A DNA stretch of 45,864 nucleotides from CAYZEZ01 sp964477295 (GTDB lineage Bacteria; Bacteroidota; Bacteroidia; Bacteroidales; SM23-62): assembly GCA_964477295.1 (NCBI GenBank), contig CAYZEZ010000002.1:1-45864 (forward strand). Direction: 5' to 3'. This document shows positions 1 to 8,345 of the stretch, piece by piece (position 1 is the first letter of the stretch; each line of letters begins with the position of its first letter). The notes beneath the pieces are model-generated. The model had not been told where the DNA came from, made no database searches, and saw nothing but the letters and a program-made list of their open reading frames with translations. Both the position numbers and the translations under genes were made by a program.

Positions 1-2
1 AT

Positions 3-1346
3 GTGATAGCAAACGGTGTGTCTGAAGAGCTGGATGAGTTGCGTGATATCATTTTTTCAGGAAAGGATTACCTGGTTAAGTTACAGGAAAGGGAAATAAA
101 GAACACTGGCATCTCTTCCCTCAAAGTGGGCTTTAATAATGTATTTGGATATTATATTGAGGTCAGGAATACCCATAAAGATAAAGTGCCGGAGGAGTGG
201 ATCAGGAAACAGACCCTTGTTAGTGCAGAAAGATATATTACAGAAGAGCTAAAGACTTACGAATCAAAGATCCTGGGTGCAGAAGAAAAGATCCTTGCCC
301 TGGAGACAGAGCTATTCAACAACCTGGTGCTCAGTATATTTGATTATATACCGGCTATCCAGCTGAATGCAGCCCTGGTTGCAAAACTGGACTGTCTGCT
401 TGCTTTTGCAAATGTATCGGTTGAAAACCGCTATGTCAGGCCAGAGGTGAACCATTCCCATGTAATAGATATTAAGGAAGGACGGCATCCGGTCATTGAG
501 AAGCAATTGCCTATCGACGAAGAATATATCCCTAATGACATTTTTCTCGATAACAAGGAGCAGCAGATCATTATTCTTACTGGTCCCAATATGTCGGGGA
601 AGTCGGCGTTGCTCAGGCAGACGGCACTTATCACACTGATGGCCCAGATGGGCTGTTATGTCCCTGCAGCTTCTGCAAGGATCGGCTGGGTGGATAAGAT
701 CTTTACCAGGGTGGGAGCCTCGGATAATATTTCACTGGGTGAATCGACCTTTATGGTTGAGATGAATGAAGCGGCCAGTATTTTAAATAATCTTTCGGAG
801 CGGAGCCTGATACTGCTGGATGAAATTGGGCGGGGAACAGCAACCTATGATGGGATCTCGATAGCATGGGCAATGGTTGAGTTTATTCATGAACATCCCG
901 CAGGGAAGGCTAAAACCATGTTTGCGACACATTATCACGAGTTGAATGAAATGGAGACGGCATATAAAAGGGTAAGAAATTTCAATATCTCTATAAAAGA
1001 ATTAAAAGACAAGGTGATCTTTTTACGTAAACTGGAGCCGGGTGGCAGTGAACACAGTTTCGGGATCCATGTTGCCAGGATGGCGGGTATGCCCCGGTCG
1101 GTGGTTTTTCGTGCCAGCGAGATCCTGGAAGAATTGGAAAAATCGCACCAGAAACAGTCGCTTACAAAACCTGTTGGCGATCTGGCCTCCAGCCGTGAAG
1201 GATTCCAGACAACCTTTTTCCAGCTTGACGACCCTGTTCTGAAACAGATCAGGGATGAGATCAAGCACCTCGACATCAATAACCTGACCCCGATCGAGGC
1301 ACTGAACAAGTTAAATGAGATCAAAAAGATCACAGGCCTGGATTAA
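3..1346 (+). CDS. mutS: DNA mismatch repair protein MutS, C-terminal half (5' end outside window)
   Basis: MutS binds mismatched DNA as a dimer and uses ATP to start mismatch repair with MutL. The visible 447 residues hold the end of the lever/clamp region followed by the ATPase: Walker A GPNMSGKS at about residues 194-201, the loop with the STFMVEM signature near 250, Walker B LILLDEIGRGT near 269-279, and the ATHYHEL switch motif near 305. Full MutS proteins are about 850-880 residues, so the N-terminal mismatch-reading domain with the FxE motif lies upstream of the window. The reading frame is open at the left edge, so the first visible Met-like codon is not the true start. It is followed by two tRNA genes, with no partner gene in view. 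Confidence 0.97.
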   Translation: MIANGVSEELDELRDIIFSGKDYLVKLQEREIKNTGISSLKVGFNNVFGYYIEVRNTHKDKVPEEWIRKQTLVSAERYITEELKTYESKILGAEEKILALETELFNNLVLSIFDYIPAIQLNAALVAKLDCLLAFANVSVENRYVRPEVNHSHVIDIKEGRHPVIEKQLPIDEEYIPNDIFLDNKEQQIIILTGPNMSGKSALLRQTALITLMAQMGCYVPAASARIGWVDKIFTRVGASDNISLGESTFMVEMNEAASILNNLSERSLILLDEIGRGTATYDGISIAWAMVEFIHEHPAGKAKTMFATHYHELNEMETAYKRVRNFNISIKELKDKVIFLRKLEPGGSEHSFGIHVARMAGMPRSVVFRASEILEELEKSHQKQSLTKPVGDLASSREGFQTTFFQLDDPVLKQIRDEIKHLDINNLTPIEALNKLNEIKKITGLD

Positions 1347-1371
1347 TTGCCGTCGGCTTCAGAATAAATTG

Positions 1372-1403
1372 CCGTTGGCTTTAACCGGCGGGTTTGGTTT
1401 TGT
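1372..1403 (+). terminator. Possible terminator after mutS
   Basis: CCGTTGG and CCGGCGG can pair as RNA (two G-U pairs) around a six-base loop, followed by a broken U-rich tail. A sister sequence with the same AATTGCCG(T/C)-GGCTT core lies about 30 bases upstream, just after the mutS stop, as a direct repeat. The tail is weak, so confidence is low. Confidence 0.35.
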
Positions 1404-1532
1404 AAGAATATCTGCGGGCTTCATCCCGCTCTATTTTCCATTTATTATTTTTAAATTCTTAAAATTTAAATTAAATTTGCCTTCCCTTTACACACCTACG
1501 CCCATACGCACACTAACTTGTAACTTGTTCAT

Positions 1533-1605
<73 letters not shown>

Positions 1606-1610
1606 CTAAA

Positions 1611-1631
1611 ACGTGACATGTGACGTGTGAA
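1611..1631. repeat. Three heptad repeats after tRNA-Gly
   Basis: ACGTGAC, ATGTGAC and GTGTGAA stand end to end, so a degenerate 7-base unit is repeated three times directly after the tRNA. It matches in period, not in sequence, the larger heptad arrays elsewhere in the window. Confidence 0.55.
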
Positions 1632-1643
1632 TCGGAAGAAAAG

Positions 1644-1668
1644 AAATCCCGGCGTGGGATTTTTTTTT
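1644..1668 (+). terminator. Rho-independent terminator after tRNA-Gly
   Basis: AAATCCC and GGGATTT form a 7-bp stem around a five-base loop (GGCGT), directly followed by a run of T on the plus strand. It lies about 40 bases after the tRNA end and probably ends that transcript. Confidence 0.75.
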
Positions 1669-1761
1669 GGAAGGGATGTGATAAGTGGTAGGGGGATTAT
1701 AAGGATGTTTCTTTAGGATGAAATTTTACACACCCCATTCCCAGCTCTCAAACTCTCGCTT

Positions 1762-1782
1762 CACTCATCACTCTTCACTTCA
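1762..1782. repeat. Three heptad repeats before tRNA-Leu
   Basis: CACTCAT, CACTCTT and CACTTCA are adjacent 7-base units ending four bases before the tRNA-Leu gene. Together with the array after tRNA-Gly they put heptad repeats on both sides of the tRNA spacer. Confidence 0.5.
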
Positions 1783-1786
1783 AAGG

Positions 1787-1872
1787 GCCCGGGTGGCGGA
1801 ATTGGTAGACGCGCTGGACTTAAAATCCAGTGGGCCGCAATGCCCGTGCGGGTTCAAGTCCCGCCCCGGGTA
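1787..1872 (+). tRNA. tRNA-Leu (anticodon TAA)
   Basis: An 86-base class II tRNA. The acceptor GCCCGGG pairs with CCCGGGT. The anticodon stem CTGGA/TCCAG closes the loop CTTAAAA, giving anticodon TAA. A long variable arm (GGGCCGCAATGCCC) follows and the T-arm has GGTTCAA. The discriminator base is A. CCA is not encoded. Confidence 0.97.
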
Positions 1873-1886
1873 CAGTATACATGAAT

Positions 1887-1922
1887 AACCTCCTGAATTT
1901 CATAATTACAGGAGGTTTTTTT
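1887..1922 (+). terminator. Rho-independent terminator after tRNA-Leu
   Basis: AACCTCCTG and CAGGAGGTT form a perfect 9-bp stem around a 13-base AT-rich loop, followed by a T run. It starts 14 bases after the tRNA end. Confidence 0.9.
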
Positions 1923-1973
1923 AAAATATGGCTGATTTGTTGTTCGTCCTGTTCAAATCTTCATTATGATGAA

Positions 1974-2663
1974 CTATTTTTTAATATCGAGATCGACCAG
2001 TAATGATTTGCCCTTGGTTAACCAGGAGATGCCGAATGCCCATAAAGCTATAGTTTCAAGCCAGAATACAGGATCACAGTTCTCGAGCACAGTGTACCTT
2101 CGTTCAAGGAAAATAAAATACAGGGCGATCAGCAAGAGGCATCCAAGCATCGTATAACCACATATCCTGTATAACATGTTTCTTTTTAGTTTCCTTTTCG
2201 ATGGTTCTTTCGAGCCTTTAGTGAATAATACCAGTGAAAAATAGGCCAGCACAAGGAAAAACAATGCTGCTGAAACAAAATGCAAACTGCTTAATATTTG
2301 AGTATCAATGGTGGCAGGAATGCAATGAGTGAGCGGTTCGGTAATGGATGTAGGAAAGAATGCCACACCCAGTGCAAAAATACAGGCCAGATTTCCTGCC
2401 ATGGCATCCCTGTAATCATAGCCTTTATAGGCAAATAAAAACAAGGCAATGGCGCAAATAATACCAACAAAAATATCCCGCATGTCGGTGTGATAATAAC
2501 TGCTGATTGAACTCTGGATTTCTCTGCAGTCGGCGCCTATCACTGATCCAATCACCATAACCAGTGGAAATGAAATGCCGAGGATACCAACTGCTTTCCT
2601 CAATGTCAGATAAGAGATAAGCCGGGGCTCATCATTTTTTTCTTTTTTTTTGTTTTTTTTCAT
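1974..2663 (-). CDS. Multipass inner-membrane protein, DUF998-like
   Basis: A 229-residue protein with a short, very lysine-rich cytoplasmic start (MKKNKKKEKN) and about six hydrophobic spans (roughly residues 22-42, 64-84, 90-108, 125-148, 168-188, 203-217). A conserved-looking patch, SISSYYHTDMRDIFVG, follows the first span. This pattern resembles small DUF998-like membrane proteins of unknown function; the family call is from pattern only. The first codons lie in A8, A9 and A7 runs separated by single bases, an unusual slippage-prone start. It is transcribed divergently from the next gene and has no obvious partner. Confidence 0.75.
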   Translation of the reverse strand: MKKNKKKEKNDEPRLISYLTLRKAVGILGISFPLVMVIGSVIGADCREIQSSISSYYHTDMRDIFVGIICAIALFLFAYKGYDYRDAMAGNLACIFALGVAFFPTSITEPLTHCIPATIDTQILSSLHFVSAALFFLVLAYFSLVLFTKGSKEPSKRKLKRNMLYRICGYTMLGCLLLIALYFIFLERRYTVLENCDPVFWLETIALWAFGISWLTKGKSLLVDLDIKK

Positions 2664-2692
2664 GGCTATTTTGATTAATTAAAAGTGGTAAT

Positions 2693-2730
2693 GGCTGGTA
2701 CGATTGTTTTTCAGGATTATGGTACCAGCC
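2693..2730. repeat. 9-bp inverted repeat in the divergent promoter region
   Basis: GGCTGGTAC and GTACCAGCC are perfect inverted arms 20 bases apart, 30-67 bases upstream of the start of the minus-strand membrane protein gene. It could be an operator or a leader hairpin. The rest of the 312-base spacer (2664-2975) is AT-rich and shows no gene. Confidence 0.5.
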
Positions 2731-2975
2731 CTGAAAAGTCTACCGGCGCAAAGTCTGAGATTATTGCCTGAACTTTGGTATAATAAATTTATCCCAAAAT
2801 GTTCAGAATATCAAATATTTGGTGACAGAGAAGTTGAGTTTTGCTATCCTTAATTCTTGTCTGGTTGTATATGTTCCCCGGATATTATTATTCTTTAAAC
2901 TCCAATAAATAAATGTATTCATCATCTTTTGCCACATTGACTAATTTCCCCTAAATTCGTATTTTGATTTTGTTT

Positions 2976-3767
2976 ATGAGAAGATCCATACTGCATGCAT
3001 TGCTTTATAGCCTTATGATTCAGCTGTCGGCCCAGTATCCAACCGGTACCATCAGCATGAATTACGTGGAGGAGGAGTGCTATGTATACCTTTTTTCTGT
3101 GGCCTCCTGGGAGTTTCAGGCGGATACTTCGGGACTGGCGTATGTGTCATTCGCGGTGTGTGAGAATCTGGATGACCAGCCGTTTTATCTTCTTTCGGAT
3201 TGTGAAGGTTTATCCGATACATTAAAATTGAATAAGGGTCTGAATAACCTTACACTGGAACATAAATTGCGCGTCAGGAAAAAGGTGCCTTTTACCGCCG
3301 GGGTATGGCAGCGATATAAACTCGACAACGACCAGAATATTTTTGTAATTGATAACGGGCTGGGAATCGCCGGGAGCAAACCGGCCTACGAAGGATCAAT
3401 CCCCGGATTTGTTTATGACACTCTTACATACATTGTATATGATACTGTGGAATTATATATCGCAATCCTTGATACAGTCAGGTACTATGACACCATCCGC
3501 GTGAGTGATACCATATATGTTACCAGGGACTTCGAGTCAAGCATGGATGAGCTTCCCCCCGAAGCCCTGAAAATGGTCGTACGGAACGATGAGATCACTG
3601 CTAATTTTGTATTCGATGATGCAGAGGTGTATAACCTGACCGGTCAGCTCATGATTAAAGTAATCAACACCAATACCATCCCCATCCCGGGAATACTGCC
3701 TGGAATTTATATACTTAAAGCCAGGGTTAACAACCGTCTCTTCCAGACAAAGTTTTATAAAGAATAA
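2976..3767 (+). CDS. Small secreted protein with T9SS C-terminal sorting domain
   Basis: A 263-residue exported protein of unknown function. The ATG at 2976 gives a normal signal peptide (MRRSILHALLYSLMIQLSAQ); the frame is open a little further upstream but without a better start. After an N-terminal beta-rich region comes a low-complexity linker (about residues 148-182) in which YDT/DTI/DTV units recur, a linker style common in T9SS cargo. The last 45 residues (VYNLTGQLMIKV, LPGIYILKARV, TKFYKE) match the type A sorting domain that directs proteins through the T9SS to the cell surface or medium. The N-terminal part matches no domain I recognise. Confidence 0.85.
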   Translation: MRRSILHALLYSLMIQLSAQYPTGTISMNYVEEECYVYLFSVASWEFQADTSGLAYVSFAVCENLDDQPFYLLSDCEGLSDTLKLNKGLNNLTLEHKLRVRKKVPFTAGVWQRYKLDNDQNIFVIDNGLGIAGSKPAYEGSIPGFVYDTLTYIVYDTVELYIAILDTVRYYDTIRVSDTIYVTRDFESSMDELPPEALKMVVRNDEITANFVFDDAEVYNLTGQLMIKVINTNTIPIPGILPGIYILKARVNNRLFQTKFYKE

Positions 3768-3843
3768 ATATCTCTGCCCGCTAACATGAATAAAGGCTGT
3801 GGTGGGGTTTTAAAAAAGCCTGAAAAAAGTTAAAAGAACATCT

Positions 3844-5817
3844 TCACTGATATCGCATTCCGGATATGATTTTTTTTACCTCCGGATGGGATGGGTCCGT
3901 AAGTATTGCCTTTTTAATCAGATCATTGGCCTCTGTTTCCCATCCAATCAGGACATAGTTCCTGGCGAGTGATAACATTATATCTATATTGGTGGGATCG
4001 TTCTTTTGTTGCTGCTTCAATTCTACTGTGGATGTCAGGATTTTTAATTTTCCCTTTGCCTGCTCCGATGATATCCCTCCATTTATAGCATATTGAAGAT
4101 ATGTGACAGATTCTTCCAGATTACCTGCTTTCAGGAAATTGCCTGACAGGTTATAGGCTATTTCGGGAAGGGGTTCCAGATTGTATCCCGACTTAAGCTC
4201 ATCAAGAGCTATTTCCGAATTGTTCATCAACCCATAGGCCTTGGCCGACATATTATAAGGAATCCCTGAATACCTGAATTCAAGTTTCATTGCTTCAGCA
4301 GCACGAATGGCTTCATAATACATATGCTTATCCATACAGTATGAATAGTATAGGTTGATGGCCCCAGCCCAGTCGAGTTGTTTATTAAATACCTTCCATC
4401 CAAGGGTGTCAGGTAAGGATGACAAAGGTATGGTGGATAAAAGGGAATCCATGTCAACCATCTGATCTGTAAAGGGCCAGGAATGGGTTAACTGGTATAT
4501 GCCCAGGAAGGCAAAAACAGAATCAATAGGTGTGACCGGCAGAAGCTTGAATGCGGCCTGGTACGGAACCGGTTCCTTAAGTGAGATAATCTTGTGATTC
4601 ATAAGTGCCTGAAAAAAGGCGTCTGCCATTAAGAAATATCCCCTTGCACAGGGGTGGATGTGTTCTGTAATCAATTCCTTCCCGGTGATACCTCCCGGTG
4701 AGCCGGCTGAAAAGACTGAATCAATGTCGACCAGGATAATCCCCGGTTGTTCTGCTATGGACCTGATCCTGTTATTGATTTCTCCGGGTGCCCTGAATCT
4801 CAATAGATCCAGGTCCCTGGCACGAAGGAACATGGCCATGGCTTCCTTGAAATATTTTTCTGAGAAATATGTTTTTCCGGCGAAGAAATAAGCATCGGCA
4901 TTCGTATTCTCTTTTGCCAGCAAGCCGGGCAAATCATCCATGGCAGGCAGACTATCCATCCCGGCTATGGTTCCCTCACTGATGAATGGTTCGATGTCCT
5001 TAAGGTTACACACCGTTGTCCCGATCAGTACTGGTATCTCGCTGGCCTGATATATATGTATAAGTTTTTTAAGGTTTTTATCAAACTGACGGATCCCTTC
5101 GTTGTATAATTCAGATCCATAGGGGATTGATTTCCTTGCCACCATCCGCTCCATCAAGGTTTTATCCGGGCTAAGCAGCACATCTCCTGATCTTTTGCGG
5201 GCTATGTTTTTCTGAATGTTCTTGACTAATTGAACGAGCCGTAAATCATCAAAAACCATATACATGCGTTTCAATGCATGACCCTTTGTAATAAGCTGGG
5301 TCGAAGCCACCCCCAGAGCCCCATAGTATTCATTGTGCCCGGCATAGATGATAACTGCATCCGGTTCAACGGCAGCAATCTCATCCGCAAGGTCAAGTAA
5401 TGTATAGCTGTTGACTGCTGTGATCGCCGTATTGATCACCTCCACTTGATAACCAGGCAGGGACTGCCTTATTCGTTGCTCGAGCATGGATGGAAAAGAT
5501 CCCCCGTGCATATATGGAATTCCAAGAGCAGTAGAAGCCCCCTGTACCACAATCCGGATAGTCTTGTCACTTTTTTCTTTTTTAAATGAAGGAAAGGAAA
5601 CGTTGGGCGCTGCTTCAGGATTTAAAAAGTACCTGTGGGCAATGTCGGGATTTATCCTGAGCAGGTCACTCCTCACAGGATCTTCAATAAAAAGAGTGTA
5701 CCGGTCTCCATAGCCTGAGATCCTGAGTACACCTTCCAGCAGGACCAAAAGCAGAAAAGGCAGACTGATGGCAATACCGGTAAATAAGATTCTCCTGAAG
5801 GCTGATAAAGGTCTCAT
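3844..5817 (-). CDS. SGNH/GDSL-family hydrolase with C-terminal TPR repeats
   Basis: A 657-residue envelope protein with one N-terminal membrane anchor (about 10-30) and a hydrolase domain on the outer side. SGNH blocks are visible: block I GAST (Ser95 the likely nucleophile; GDS is changed to GAS), block II NTAITAVNS (129-137), block III GHNEYYG (160-166) and block V EHIHP (His388), where the usual Asp of DxxH is Glu385. A TPR-like region follows from about residue 480 (helical pairs such as EIALDELKSGYNLEPLPEIA). Such enzymes remove acetyl or acyl groups from sugars or lipids; the substrate is unknown. A short helical insert (300-340) also looks TPR-like. It lies 111 bases after the VanZ-like gene and may share its transcript. 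Confidence 0.88.
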   Translation of the reverse strand: MRPLSAFRRILFTGIAISLPFLLLVLLEGVLRISGYGDRYTLFIEDPVRSDLLRINPDIAHRYFLNPEAAPNVSFPSFKKEKSDKTIRIVVQGASTALGIPYMHGGSFPSMLEQRIRQSLPGYQVEVINTAITAVNSYTLLDLADEIAAVEPDAVIIYAGHNEYYGALGVASTQLITKGHALKRMYMVFDDLRLVQLVKNIQKNIARKRSGDVLLSPDKTLMERMVARKSIPYGSELYNEGIRQFDKNLKKLIHIYQASEIPVLIGTTVCNLKDIEPFISEGTIAGMDSLPAMDDLPGLLAKENTNADAYFFAGKTYFSEKYFKEAMAMFLRARDLDLLRFRAPGEINNRIRSIAEQPGIILVDIDSVFSAGSPGGITGKELITEHIHPCARGYFLMADAFFQALMNHKIISLKEPVPYQAAFKLLPVTPIDSVFAFLGIYQLTHSWPFTDQMVDMDSLLSTIPLSSLPDTLGWKVFNKQLDWAGAINLYYSYCMDKHMYYEAIRAAEAMKLEFRYSGIPYNMSAKAYGLMNNSEIALDELKSGYNLEPLPEIAYNLSGNFLKAGNLEESVTYLQYAINGGISSEQAKGKLKILTSTVELKQQQKNDPTNIDIMLSLARNYVLIGWETEANDLIKKAILTDPSHPEVKKIISGMRYQ

Positions 5818-5928
5818 AAAGAGTATAAGTGCAAATGGTAACCGATGAATATATAAATAATGCTTTATACCATTGACCCTGGTCCCATAATTTTTTGTTC
5901 CCTGAAGTGGGTCGGTTAACCCTGCAGA

Positions 5929-6342
5929 TCAGGATGTTTTGATTGATTTGCGAATGATAATGCGTATCAGGAGAAAATAACCCAGCCCTGCTCCGGATAA
6001 CATCCCCAGGTAATTATATACCATATCAGCTATAGTAAATGACCTTCCGGGGATGAATATCTGTAAAAATTCGGCCAGCCAGCCAAAAATACTTCCTATA
6101 GCGATAAATAAAATGAAATCAATTGCCTGGATATGGAATGAATGGTCACCTCTCCACATAACAAAGAAAAATCCAAGCATAAAGTATCCGACAAAATGTT
6201 CAAGGTGGTCCCACCTGAATTTTGAAATGGATTGGGTAATGATCTCTCCTGCATCCGGGATAAGACCAATGGAAAACAGTAAAACTGCCCATGAGATAAG
6301 CAGGATAATCCATAACAGTTTTATGTAATAAAGCCTGATCAT
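5929..6342 (-). CDS. VanZ family membrane protein
   Basis: A 137-residue protein with four membrane spans. The VanZ signature is clear: DHLEHFVGYFMLGFFF in span 2 and GWLAEFLQIFIPGRSFTIAD with VYNYLGMLSGAGLGY towards the C-terminus. VanZ-like proteins are membrane proteins of poorly known role; the founding member gives low teicoplanin resistance, but most members are not linked to resistance. It precedes the SGNH/TPR gene on the same strand and follows the ECF sigma gene. Confidence 0.9.
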   Translation of the reverse strand: MIRLYYIKLLWIILLISWAVLLFSIGLIPDAGEIITQSISKFRWDHLEHFVGYFMLGFFFVMWRGDHSFHIQAIDFILFIAIGSIFGWLAEFLQIFIPGRSFTIADMVYNYLGMLSGAGLGYFLLIRIIIRKSIKTS

Positions 6343-6457
6343 AAAGAAGTGTCAATAGAATTAAAACCTGTATTTTCCCCGGTATAATAATTCTTTTTAA
6401 AGGGGCAATATTACAGAAAAATGTCTTACAATAAAACATCTGCCGATGCCAGATATC

Positions 6458-6961
6458 TTATGCTGCTATTTTCTTCATTAATTTCTTCCTTCCAAAAAAT
6501 ATCCTGCTTTTTACTGTTCCAATCCTGATGTCCAATTCATCGGCAATTTCCTTGTATTTGTAACCGTCGAAATACATCTGGAACGGGATGCGGTATTCAT
6601 CTTCAAGGTTGTCCAGTACGTTTTGTATCTCTTTGGCTGTCATTTGAGAGTCAGGGGTGGCCACTTCAACAGATTTCGCCCCATTCAGGTAATACAGGTC
6701 CCTGGTATTATCAAAAACAGTGTTTTCTCTAACCGACCTTCTGTAATTATTAATAAAGGTATTTTTCATGATGGTATAGATCCAGGCTTTGAAATTGGTA
6801 TGTTCAGTAAACCTGTTTCTTGAATTTAATGCCTTAATATATGTTTCCTGTATCAGATCCAGTGCATCTTCACTATTGGCAGTCAGGCTTAAGGCAAATC
6901 TTTTCAGATGATCTTCCAGGCTGATTAATTGATGGTTAAATTCTATTGCTGTCATTATCAT
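6458..6961 (-). CDS. ECF-type RNA polymerase sigma factor
   Basis: A 167-residue sigma-70 family protein with only regions 2 and 4, the ECF layout. Region 2 spans about residues 10-75 (DALDLIQETYIKAL, then FKAWIYTIMKNTFINNYRR, which reads the -10 element). Region 4 spans about 105-165 (YKEIADELDIRIGTVKSRIFFGRKKL, the helix-turn-helix for the -35 element). No anti-sigma gene is adjacent. The next gene upstream on the same strand is a CarH-like MerR regulator, with a 400-base spacer full of repeated boxes between them, so control by that regulator is likely (inference). The targets may include light or stress genes, none of which is visible here. Confidence 0.95.
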   Translation of the reverse strand: MIMTAIEFNHQLISLEDHLKRFALSLTANSEDALDLIQETYIKALNSRNRFTEHTNFKAWIYTIMKNTFINNYRRSVRENTVFDNTRDLYYLNGAKSVEVATPDSQMTAKEIQNVLDNLEDEYRIPFQMYFDGYKYKEIADELDIRIGTVKSRIFFGRKKLMKKIAA

Positions 6962-6967
6962 TAGTTT

Positions 6968-7197
6968 TTGTTTAACTTATAAATTATAATATTGAACAAA
7001 TATAATAACATATTAAACAACAAATCCACTTCATTAAGCAGAGAATATTAAAATTAGGGCACATTCTAAATAAGGAGAATGCTATATATATCATATAATT
7101 AGAGATATATATATTTTTCATGCCTCAACTTCTAAATTATATAAATGTTTAATAAAAACAGTTAAATATTAAACAATAAAATAAATTGATTAAACAA
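6968..7197. promoter_or_regulatory. Spacer with repeated TTAAACAA boxes upstream of the sigma gene
   Basis: The 400-base spacer 6962-7361 holds no gene. It carries TTAAACAA or close forms at 6968-6975 (reverse strand), 6992-6999 (TTGAACAA), 7013-7020, 7146-7152 (reverse, 7 of 8), 7169-7176 and 7190-7197. Two direct pairs (6992/7013 and 7169/7190) have the same 21-base step, about two helical turns. Similar partial boxes (TGTTTAAG at 8281, TTTAACAAC at 8304) lie before the MerR gene itself. MerR/CarH proteins bind repeated sites, so these are operator candidates. The background is very AT-rich, which weakens the case. Confidence 0.45.
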
Positions 7198-7361
7198 AAC
7201 GGCTGTCCATAGTTAACTATTCAATCCGTGTCAGGATCATATTATTGAAGTTTATCTAAATCTGAGAGCTGGGATCAGGGACTGATCTGGTCCGCGCACC
7301 TGGTACTGACCGGGACGGAAAGGTTACAACAAAAATTACTGATGTATAAAAGGAGTATTTT

Positions 7362-8234
7362 TTAGAGGTAAGTCTCAAGCTCTTCAAAGGACAGGATCCT
7401 TACAATGTTTTCAGGGAGTTTATCTGAGATTTGCCTTATCTGGTGACCGGTTACAAATATTTTTTTATCTGGAAACCGAAGGGATAATTTATGCAAATAG
7501 GAAGAAAGTTCTTCGCCTGAGTATACATTAATAATGGAAGTTAATAAATATTCAAAAGAAATAACCGATGCAGCTTCCGCCATATCATTCAAAGGTACCC
7601 ATTGTCCCAGGTAGGTAAGGTTGTGCCCTTTTTTCTGGATCAGGTAACTGGTATATAAAAGGCCAAGCTCATGCAATTCTCCCTCGGGGAGATATAGCAT
7701 GAAACTTTTAGGGGAGGGACTGGGGCTAATAATAAGTTCGTCAATGGCAACTATTAATTTTTGCCGGATGAGATTGGTGACAAAATGTTCCTGGGCCGGA
7801 TTGATGGCCCCGGTCATCCAGAGTACTCCAATCTTTTCAAGGAATGGATAAATCACTTTTTCCATACTATTCTCAAATCCAACCTGGAGAATAACACGTG
7901 AGAATATTTTTTCAAATTTGATTTTATCCAGATCGACCATGGCTATAATCAGCTGGTCGATTATGGTGTCAAAATCATTCGACTCCCTGGTGACCTGCAT
8001 GACCTGGTCTGAAATTTGCTCTTGCCGAAGATCTGCTATATGTGAGATCTTCATGCCGTTTCGGTTCAACAATGAGATGTTCAGGATCTTCTTAAGGTCC
8101 TCATCACTGTAATACCTTATATTGGTATCGGAGCGACCGGGTTCAAGAAGTCCATACCTCTTCTCCCAAATCCTTATGGTATGTGCTTTAATTCCGCTCA
8201 ATTTTTCCAGGTCTTTTATTGTATAGGTTGCCAT
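7362..8234 (-). CDS. MerR-family regulator with cobalamin-binding domain (CarH-like)
   Basis: A 290-residue transcription regulator. Residues 1-70 form the MerR winged helix (YTIKDLEKLSGIKAHTIRIW, EKRYGLLEP, YYSDEDL). Residues 85-165 are the helical B12 cap with Trp139 and Glu149-His150, the W-x9-EH motif that in CarH touches adenosylcobalamin. Residues 176-290 are the Rossmann-like B12 domain with E-x-H-x-x-G at 186-191, where His188 would be the cobalt ligand. CarH proteins are dark-state tetrameric repressors that fall apart in light. With all cofactor residues present, a light- or B12-responsive role is likely (inference). The start at 8234 fits MerR N-termini; the longer frame adds eleven poor residues. 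The ECF sigma gene lies downstream. Confidence 0.92.
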   Translation of the reverse strand: MATYTIKDLEKLSGIKAHTIRIWEKRYGLLEPGRSDTNIRYYSDEDLKKILNISLLNRNGMKISHIADLRQEQISDQVMQVTRESNDFDTIIDQLIIAMVDLDKIKFEKIFSRVILQVGFENSMEKVIYPFLEKIGVLWMTGAINPAQEHFVTNLIRQKLIVAIDELIISPSPSPKSFMLYLPEGELHELGLLYTSYLIQKKGHNLTYLGQWVPLNDMAEAASVISFEYLLTSIINVYSGEELSSYLHKLSLRFPDKKIFVTGHQIRQISDKLPENIVRILSFEELETYL

Positions 8235-8345
8235 AAATAGTGAATAGTGAATCGGATGGCGATGCACGATTTTAATAATGTGTTTAAGATAAAGTAAATC
8301 TGATTTAACAACAAACCGGAGAGGAAAAAGTTCAAAAACACAAAA

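Noticed and set aside
935..1333. 132-codon frame antisense to mutS
   Set aside because: It mirrors a conserved coding region and has no ribosome site or domain.
5929..6342. VanZ-like gene as an antibiotic resistance gene
   Set aside because: There is no vanHAX set; VanZ-like proteins are widespread and mostly unrelated to resistance.
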